Source of the DNA: Diogma glabrata
Taxonomy: Eukaryota; Arthropoda; Insecta; Diptera; Cylindrotomidae
Assembly (NCBI GenBank): GCA_963693315.1
Contig: OY856188.1
Coordinates: 268,641,114-268,705,113 of the forward strand
Direction of reading: 5' to 3'
DNA: 64,000 nucleotides
The position numbers and the translations under genes are program-made. This document shows positions 57,037 through 64,000 of the stretch, in pieces. The notes beneath the pieces are model-generated. The model had not been told where the DNA came from. It saw nothing but the letters and a program-made list of their open reading frames with translations, and searched no databases. Within the stretch, counting starts at the first letter, position 1; each line of letters begins with the position of its first letter.

Positions 57037-57290
57037 CAATTGTAATTCTTTAGGGCATAGATTAGGATATTGCAAAAAATCAATTAGACAAAGTGGTTCC
57101 TGTTTTATTTGTGGAGAGATGAATCATTTTGCAACAAATTGTACAAACCCAAAAACAGAAGTGATAAGATGAAGCTGTATTTGTCGGATATGGTGAGTTA
57201 GGAAATGATTATAACAAAACTATGCTAGTTAGCATATTTGATACAGGTAGTCCTGTTAGTCTTATTAAAGCAAATATATAAAATTTTAGG
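57037..57290 (+). pseudogene. Ty3/gypsy gag knuckles and protease start
   Basis: The frame from 57037 reads two retroviral CCHC knuckles, CNCNSLGHRLGYC (about 57036-57075; the first Cys codon sits at the transposon boundary) and CFICGEMNHFATNC. After a stop and frame change LVSIFDTGSPVSLIK appears (about 57226-57270), an aspartic protease active site (D-T-G). The rest of the protease and the linker to RT are absent because a LINE fragment follows. RT of the same type resumes at 58652. Confidence 0.7.
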
Positions 57291-57320
57291 AAAAGGATTT
57301 AAATAAAAATACGTTTTGTG

Positions 57321-58651
57321 GAATTTTTTTTTTTTAATAAAATGTGTTGTGTAATAGGGTTTAGAATATGTGTCACAACAACACATAAATACCTTTTAAG
57401 ACCTAGGTCTAGACCTGAGTCCCACAACAACTGGCGTTCTGAGGTGTAGATTAATGCTTTTTTTAAACATCTGTGGGTTGAAGCCACCTGAGACTAAGTG
57501 TTCCGGCAAACTATTCCATTTGTATGCAGTTCAGACAAAGAAGTCTCTCTGCGATCTACCAGTATGACAGCGCGGGATCTTTACCGTTTCACTGGTTGCG
57601 GCAGCCGATTGCCGAGTGGAACGGGGGTAAGAATAAGTTTGAGGCATGATGCCGCTGATTTCATCTGAGCACTGCTGATGACGATATTTGTAAAACTCAA
57701 CGAGGTCAGCAACAGTGCGACGATGTTGTAGGGAATCAAGTTTTGATGTCAAAGTTCGATCGCCTACAATTCGTATAGCTCGCTTTTGAACAGAGTCCAA
57801 GGGGGCCAAGATGGAAACAGAGGCAGCACCCCAAACTTGACAGCAATACTTCATACAGGAACGAATATAGGACTTATAAACATGGATCAATTGGTATGGA
57901 GTGAAAAATTTTTTGCATCTATTTAGGAGGCCGAGTTTTTTAGACACGCTTTTTGCCATCGCCATTACATGATCGTTCCAGAGTAGGTCATTTGAAACTG
58001 TGACACCCAATAAACGAATGTTTTTACATTCACCTATTGGTTCATCACACATACTAAATAAAATATCTTTGGGGAACTCGGTCTTTGATCTGGAAACAAT
58101 CAACAGCTGTATTTTGGTAGAGTTGAAATTGACAAGGTTTTGGTCACCCCAGTCGGCGACTTTATTCAGGTCTTTGTTCACGTTTATGGCAGCGTCTCTC
58201 CGGGCAGGATTAATTCGTTCGTGCATTTTAACTTTTGAAGGAAGGGGCTCGAACAACTTGTGCAGAGCACTATCATCTGCAAAACTATTTATTGGGTTAC
58301 TGGTGATTTTCAACAATTCGTTGATATAAATCAAAAATAGGGTTGGGGACAATACTGAGCCTTGGGGTACATCAGCGTTAATTAGTTTAGACTCAGAAGA
58401 AAATCCGTGTAAGGTTACCTAAATGTATCGGTTGGATAGAAAATTTTGAATCAGCTTCACAACATTGGGATGAAAACCGTACGCAACGAGCTTGTTGATT
58501 AAGTTGACATGCCAGACTCAATCGAATGCCTTGGAGATGTCTAAAGCGATAACGTATGTTTCACCACCTTTATCAAGTATGCTGTTCCAACAATGCGCTA
58601 CATAGTTTAATAGATCGGTAGTTGATCTTTTGTTTCGAAAACCATCATCTT
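57321..58651 (-). mobile_element. 5'-truncated LINE fragment, reverse orientation
   Basis: On the minus strand it begins inside RT at 58651 and ends in a poly(A) run (a T-run on the plus strand at about 57324-57336). It splits a gypsy relic whose protease lies at 57.2 kb and RT at 58.65 kb. The window's first 107 bp hold an older 3' end of the same family. Confidence 0.75.
57396..58651 (-). pseudogene. LINE reverse transcriptase, C-terminal part (Jockey/CR1-like)
   Basis: Minus-strand translation reads GFRNKRSTTDLL, then ALDISKAFD followed by a stop and VWH (about 58530), NADVPQGSVLSPTLFLIYIN (about 58370-58315), and SFADDSALHK (about 58290) with the catalytic DD box. It continues through LLGVTVSNDLLWNDHV and YCCQVWGAAS to the C-terminal GRSQRDFFV at 57531. 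There an Arg codon appears to have become TGA; the family ending (TAYKWNSLPEHLV and LRTPVVVG) continues to TAA near 57396. Three nonsense changes are visible, one of them CpG-type. The endonuclease and 5' half of RT are missing through 5' truncation. Clade assignment is approximate. Confidence 0.8.
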
Positions 58652-59560
58652 ATATTTCCAGCAATTGAAAAAATAATGGGTGATGAATTGGATCGTATGC
58701 TGGCGCTGGGTGTCCTCAAAGAAAGTTTCAGTCCCATGAGCTTACCAGTGTTCCTGGTACGCAAACCTGGTAAAATTTGCTTGTGTTTAGACTCCCGTAC
58801 GGTCAATACCGTCACTAAGAACGATGCTCATCTCCCGCCCTAAATATACGGTATTCTAATTCGATTGCCTGAAGCCAATTTCATCTTCAGCTTAGATTTG
58901 AAAGAAATTTCTATCAGATATCTTTTGAAAAATCATCTAGAGCGAAAATTGCTTTCACCGTACCTGATTGGCCATTGTACCAGTTTGAAAGGATGCTCTT
59001 TTGACTGTGCGGTGCATATCACATAATGACGAAATTAATGAATCGGGTGATTGGCCCCCATTTAAGGTCCTGTGTCTTCGTTTATTAAGATGATCTTCTA
59101 CTTATACTGATGATCATTACTGACATCTCTATAAATCGATGTATTGAAAGAAGTCATCCAATGTCTAAGACATGCTAATTTGAAAATCAATGATGAGAAG
59201 AGTAATTTCCTAATCCTGAAAGTTAAATACTTACGCTACGTAGTAGGTGGAGGTGTATTGAAGTGTATTAAAGATCGATAAAGATAAAACCACAGCGATT
59301 GCTGAGTTTCCCGTGCCACGTTACTATCGTCGGTTTATTTCCACGTTACTACCGTCGGTTTATTGCTGAAGATATTAAAATATGAACGTGAGTTTTGTGG
59401 CAAAATTTACAACGAAGCATTGATAATAGTTTGTAGCGTTGCGGTTCTGTTGCTGCTGATCGTTCAATGTAAAATTGGAACGTGAACAAAATTGCTACAC
59501 GAATAACCTTTGAGGGTGGAGGGTAATTAACACGGATAATCAGCAAACTGTCAATAACAG
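58652..59560 (+). pseudogene. Decayed Ty3/gypsy reverse transcriptase
   Basis: Directly after the LINE boundary the plus strand reads FPAIEKIMGDELDRMLALGV, LPVFLVRKPGKICLCLDSR and VTKNDAHLPP (58652-58843), a textbook gypsy RT N-terminus. After a stop it continues with LPEANFIFSLDLKE (about 58868-58910) and HANLKINDEKSNF (about 59172-59210), then KYLRYVVGGG. The DD box region near 59090-59110 is not preserved. A duplicated word (CACGTTACTA, at about 59316 and 59342) lies in the connection region. RNase H is at best vestigial. No LTR is seen. Confidence 0.75.
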
Positions 59561-60170
59561 GGTAGGAGAAACCTTTTTTTTGGTAGCAATTTGATCCCGA
59601 AATGCCATAGATTTAGCTTTAACCTCATCCAGAATAGCCCATTCCAAGCCATCGATTAACAACAGCAGACAAAATAAATATTTGCTTAAAGTATTCTACT
59701 TTGTGGTAACACGTAGAGATATTAAAGTTTTCTACATTTATGGTTCTTCAGCTGCAAATCGATCGATTAGCTGAGATATTCTCACAACAATATGCACGCA
59801 ATTTTCAGTTATGAAAGCACAAACTTTAATTTTTATTAAATAAAAATATTTCAAAATTTATTGCAAGTTTACCAAGCCTTATGAATATTTATTATGAACT
59901 CTGTACACTATAGTATTGGATTATTTCAGACTCGTTAAAACAACATCGGAAACTGTACCTGATTTACGGTTTAAACTTGATCAAATACAAGGATACACTT
60001 TGTACTTTTGTAGTCATCAAAATCTAGGAGACTTTAGAATTGGACTCTCGTACATGGCTTAAATCAACACGCCGTCGATTTCTGCCATTTTATGATATGA
60101 ACTTGCACGCAAAAAATCCGTTTTTAAAAATCTATAATAACGATCATCAATGTATCTACTGAAGAAAATC
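59561..60170. other. Unassigned stretch, possibly gypsy RNase H/integrase debris
   Basis: No clear motif could be read. It lies between the gypsy RT relic and the next LINE relic. Confidence 0.4.
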
Positions 60171-61130
60171 CAAAAATATTGAAAACCTATTGTTGGAGCA
60201 GTATGATGTAGAAATCGTGAAAAATGACTTCAATGCTCAAATTAGTAGAATTACATAATTTAAAACACATAACGGTTCCAACAGATTGCATCTTACTAAT
60301 TATAACATAATAGATTTGGCGCAGCTGAGCTGATGTTTCATCTCATTTTCATTCACATTCTTCCCTCATAAGAGAATTCACAAAGCAACATGAATAGCAA
60401 ATCGATTACGTAGAGCCATGGAATTTTAGCAGATTTTAGACCTATAATTGTTGATAAAATATCGAAAATAGAATACACATTACTCAACACAAAAAAGAGA
60501 ACGGCATGCCATTCAAAAATCAATCAAACCCACTCGCTTCAACATATTTTCAAAGCATAATCAAAAAACCAAATGATTAGTTAATTATTGCCACCTAAAT
60601 GTTGAAAAGTAACAAAAAGTGTCATAAAAACGGTTAACAAGGAATACCCTAAGCTCTTAAGCCTTAAGCAAAAAACTATTACGAAGTTATGCAGAAATGT
60701 GTGAATTACGCATCAACCAACATGCGGCCAATGCAAACTTGAGAGACTGCTCTGGACGATGAGTTTTTTGTCCCTAATCACGCTGTAGAATAAGACACCG
60801 TAGACATCATCAACCAATTAAAAAATGAGAAATAGCCAGGTTTCGATGGCATTTTTGCAGAACTATTTAAAATGGAGAAGTAGCTCTGGACGTACTTGGG
60901 ACCAAAAAAAAACTAGCTTGATCAATGGAAAAATCTCTCACTGCATATAAAATAATTGCTAATGATTTATATACTCGACTGTTTTCTATCGCCAAATCTA
61001 TCATCAATGTCTATCAGTGTAATTTTTATACCAAAAATCAGCATTTACCAGCTCTACCGTTAACATCAAGCAAGCATATGGCAGTATCAACGGCAACCAT
61101 CTTGAAATTCTACCACATATGGAAGTAAAA
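60171..61130 (+). pseudogene. Old craniofacial-type (RTE-like) LINE relic
   Basis: This is a different, older lineage than the copies at 10 kb and 51 kb. Visible pieces are NDFNAQI (about 60222-60243, compare GDFNAKIG), HNGSNRLHLTNYNIIDLA, FFPHKRIHKAT (about 60361-60395, compare FPHKNIHKYTW), and then the RT linker INQLKNEK followed by PGFDGIFAELFKM (about 60810-60872). Later NIKQAYGSING (about 61060-61095) is the motif A region (compare DFKQAYDSI) with its Asp residues replaced. Many stops occur. Downstream to about 61860 no further motif is clear. Confidence 0.6.
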
Positions 61131-62890
61131 ACTTAATACATCTACCATCGATTGTAGAATTCTACCAACATTAAGGAGGCAGGTCATGCGATCAATAGTC
61201 CATGTTAAGATGTCACTGGAGGCTTCGATGTAATTAAAGTTTTGGATATTTCTCCTCATCGAAAACTTACATTTTTTTAAACATTTAAGAACATGCAAAA
61301 TTTGCTTTCAATCTGGATATTTGGTCCAAGTGTACAAACATTTAAATCAGAACATTTGTAAAATTGATTGCAATTGATAAGTCTGGAACATAGTTCACTC
61401 GGTTCGAGCTTACATGTTCTGGATAATTTTGAATATTTTCAATATCGCAGTTTTTTTTATTTGTAAAATTGAACTAATACAGTTAAAATATAAGACAGCT
61501 CTTCGATTAAACAGAACAAAGATTTCTGGTTAACTTAACGAATTCCGTTTAGATATGTAACACAATGAAAAAGAGCAAATATTTGTAAAGTTTATTAAAG
61601 TCTGTTTGATGTGAACCTGATTTATTTTGTCGATTTAGCTCAGCGCCCGACGCTATGAACCGTAGATTATGCGTGCCAGTACAAATTCCGCCTAACGCAA
61701 CCTTTCCATCCCTTTCTAAACTAATCTACCTCACAGGAAAAATCAGATTGTTTTTTTATATGGGACGTTTCACGCTAAGTGTGGAAAAAAAATTTTTGTA
61801 TCTCAAACTTTGGGAATTGTTATGTAGACTGGAGTATGATAATGTAGAGCGGTAAAGTTCCCGATTTATTTAATTTCTGTTTTCTCATATTTCACAATTT
61901 TGCTTACCATACGTACATACGTAGTTCATCCTAGTTTCTCATTTGTCCACAATCTATAGTCATATTTTCATATAGTTTCCGTTTCATAAATTTGTTCTTA
62001 GCATAAAACAATTAACCATAATATTTCCTTTACAATCCCCTATTATTGCCTCACACTGCGTTTTCACCAGTTTTACTTCACCCTACTACGTAAATTTGGA
62101 TTCTCCGGGCACTAACCGTAATTGCCCTGAATGTTTTCGAACCTCAAACAGCTGTGCATATTTGTCCAATCGTCGCAATAGAAAAAATTATTATCCTACA
62201 ATTAGGTATGTATTCGGTTTCTTATATGGATATTTTTTTTATCAATTTATCTTTCCGTTATAGATCTAAGTTTTACTGTAATACTGTTGTAAGCTATTGT
62301 TTCGTAATACGTAAACATCATAAAGTCGGTTAAACTTACGTTTAATCTATTTTAATATCTTTTCCCAATGCGTTGGAAATAACTTATTTAGTGAAAACAT
62401 CTTACAATGTTATGTATTACAAAGTAACAAACAGTTTTTTTTGAAACGGAAAATGTACTAACATTTATTAACATAACATAAATTAATATAAATTTCCTTT
62501 CAACAGAAACACTTTGTCGAATTTTTCGATATTAAAAATCCTATAAAAGAGATGGATATATGATTTTTTGGGCTTCTAGTCGATTATTATTTTTCATTTC
62601 GCTGATTGACTTTCTGTGTTGCACTTGAGCTGTCAGTTTTTTTTGGAATATTAAAACTAAAATATGGAAAGTAAATTTCTTGCTGGTGGCTTTTTCTGGA
62701 AAAAAATGGAAAACTAATTTGACCTGCAAATAAGGTGATATTATCTTGAATATTAATAAATCTGCTTCATTGGTGTAGTAGCATGATTTTTAAAGTTTAA
62801 TTATCGCTCAAAATATGATGACACTAGCAAAAAAGTGACCTTTGTAATCTATTAAATACGCATTCATGGAATGCGCAGCAAGATTTTCAA
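61131..62890. other. AT-rich stretch, no gene seen
   Basis: Short chance frames only. A segment at 61637-61720 has a few tRNA-like words but does not fold as a tRNA by eye. Confidence 0.45.
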
Positions 62891-62904
62891 GTGTGATTGC
62901 GTTC

Positions 62905-62946
62905 CATATATATAAAACCGGGAGTGGCCTCCTAGTGAAACAGGTA
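62905..62946 (+). promoter_or_regulatory. Possible TATA core promoter with a short first exon
   Basis: CATATATATAAAACCGGGAG contains a strong TATA word (about 62906-62916). About 25-30 bp later the sequence CTAGTGAAACAG is followed by GTAATAATT, a usable splice donor with intron GT at 62944-62945. A transcript starting near 62940 would have a very short first exon, so the two signals may be unrelated. There is no supported downstream gene. Confidence 0.25.
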
Positions 62947-63523
62947 ATAATTAACAAAAAAATTTAACCTAATTAACGAATTGTTTTAGTGCCAGTCCTA
63001 TTATCGTAGACTGTTTTTATTTTTGTTGTTAAATGCATGACAAGTTATTAAAAGATAATTAGCCTCAATAGCCCGGCAAACTAGTCGCGTTATAGCGCTT
63101 AAACGCATTACATTAATAGAATTAATATAGCTAAATAAAAGATTAGTGCAATTCAGATAAATATAAAAATTGGCGTTCATCAGCGAACGTAAAACTTTGA
63201 TTAACTTCGATAGAGATGTAACTGTTAGTTGTTCAATAGTGAAGGAAAAACTTTTTTTTGTTTGTAATTAGTGCCCGTAACTTATTTTTTTTAAATTAAT
63301 ACATAGGACAATTTTTTTTGTTGTGTAGTGTAGTTTTCTTATTAGTTATTTAGAAGTATTGATCCTTAGACTAGTAAGCTAAAATGAACGAGTAAATTAA
63401 TTTAAATTAACTAGATTCAATTTAACCTAAATTAAAATAAAAGTTTTTTTTTGTGTTTAAATAAATATAAAAGAAAAAGAAAATACATGTTTGAGTGACT
63501 TGTTGTTGTGTTGTCCAGCTGCT

Positions 63524-63757
63524 TCATCCTACAGATTGAACTTTGATAAATGGTGTAGAAAATATAGTTTTTGGTTGTTATTTGTCGTTTTCATCTGCTG
63601 TGCTTATAGTGTAGTAAAATCGAAAGTCAAGAAGGAAAAACCAAAAGACCAAAAGACCAAAAGAAAGAAGAATTTAAATTTGAATTTTCACGCTTCTTCC
63701 TCCAATGGTCGCAGCAGTCAACACCATCATCAAAATTTAAGTACCATCATCACCTAA
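63524..63757 (+). CDS. Possible exon of an unrecognised membrane-type protein
   Basis: After TTCATCCTACAG, an acceptor-like sequence ending near 63533, the frame is open to TAA at 63757. It reads a Trp/Cys-containing start (FDKWCRKYSFWLL), one hydrophobic segment of about 18 residues (FWLLFVVFICCAYSVV), a highly basic stretch (KSKVKKEKPKDQKTKRKK) and a His/Ser/Asn-rich tail. There is no ATG in frame, so it would need an upstream exon. I do not recognise the family. Chance is a real alternative in this AT-rich setting. Confidence 0.25.
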   Translation, partial: SSYRLNFDKWCRKYSFWLLFVVFICCAYSVVKSKVKKEKPKDQKTKRKKNLNLNFHASSSNGRSSQHHHQNLSTIIT

Positions 63758-64000
63758 ATCAACAGTTTGGTCTACAGTACTACCTGCATTCGTCGTTCAA
63801 CTGCCTTTATGACACTCCACAATAGTAGATACTTTACTACCCGCATTGCATGTATTCATAGTTATTGTTTTTTTGTTTTGCACGCGCTCATCATCCATCG
63901 ATATAGTTAAATCTTAAACAATTACTTTTTCAAACCAAGTAAACCAAGATTATCAAATGCAATTACCAGCATCACCTAAAACAATAGTTTGGTCTACAAT
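63758..64000. repeat. Short duplicated segment at the window end
   Basis: CATCACCTAAATCAACAGTTTGGTCTACAGTACT near 63745-63781 and CATCACCTAAAACAATAGTTTGGTCTACAAT near 63970-64000 are near-identical, a direct repeat about 224 bp apart. The second copy runs off the window, so a longer tandem array is possible. Confidence 0.6.

Noticed and set aside
61637..61720. tRNA-like words (TTTAGCTCAG, then GTACAAATTCC)
   Set aside because: Box A-like and box B-like spacing is suggestive, but no acceptor or anticodon stem could be paired by eye; a tRNA-finding program giving a scored cloverleaf would be needed.

Overview
The window is strongly AT-rich eukaryotic DNA that reads as an intergenic, transposon-dominated stretch of an arthropod genome, probably an insect. 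That view rests on the mix of element families: BEL/Pao, Ty3/gypsy, Jockey-type, R1-type and RTE/craniofacial-type LINEs, and a pogo/Tigger DNA transposon. There are no bacterial operons, no rRNA or tRNA genes I would defend, and no CRISPR array. No host protein-coding gene can be supported with confidence. The only hints are a TATA-like core promoter with a splice donor near 62.9 kb and a short membrane-protein-like reading frame near 63.5 kb.

Layout. 1-8.0 kb: one old plus-strand BEL/Pao element that appears split, with an LTR scrap, gag knuckle, protease and RNase H remains at 108-1800 and integrase plus LTR remains at 7080-8040. Between them lie a pogo/Tigger element with TA duplications, two hairpins and two families of diverged tandem repeats. 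8.4-16.0 kb: a Jockey-type LINE with two ORFs, interrupted inside the ORF2 endonuclease by a young RTE-like LINE with an exact 11-bp target-site duplication and a poly(A) tail. 17.5-19.6 kb: a decayed Ty3/gypsy pol. 22.7-23.3 kb: a foldback element with arms of about 220 bp. 25.2-29.8 kb: a non-coding LTR element (LARD-like) with LTRs of about 1.2 kb. 33.9-39.9 kb: a nearly intact BEL/Pao element with two frameshifts, truncated at its 3' end and abutting a decayed Ty3/gypsy at 40.1-43.1 kb. 45.4-48.4 kb: a decayed R1-type LINE. 50.5-57.0 kb: a candidate DNA transposon with termini built from arrays of short AT-rich motifs, holding pieces of a spliced gene and invaded by a second copy of the RTE-like LINE and by a nested palindromic MITE. 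57.0-59.6 kb: a third gypsy relic split by a minus-strand LINE fragment. 60.2-61.1 kb: an old craniofacial-type LINE relic.

The most notable object is the second RTE-like LINE copy. Its 5' region carries a segment that aligns with the internal control region of 5S rRNA genes, and the target-site duplication places that segment inside the element. The first copy lacks it because it is 5'-truncated. This suggests a LINE with a 5S-type RNA polymerase III promoter. The genes here do not form a pathway; each is a retrotransposon or transposon gene, most are broken, and the value of the window is in its nesting history.
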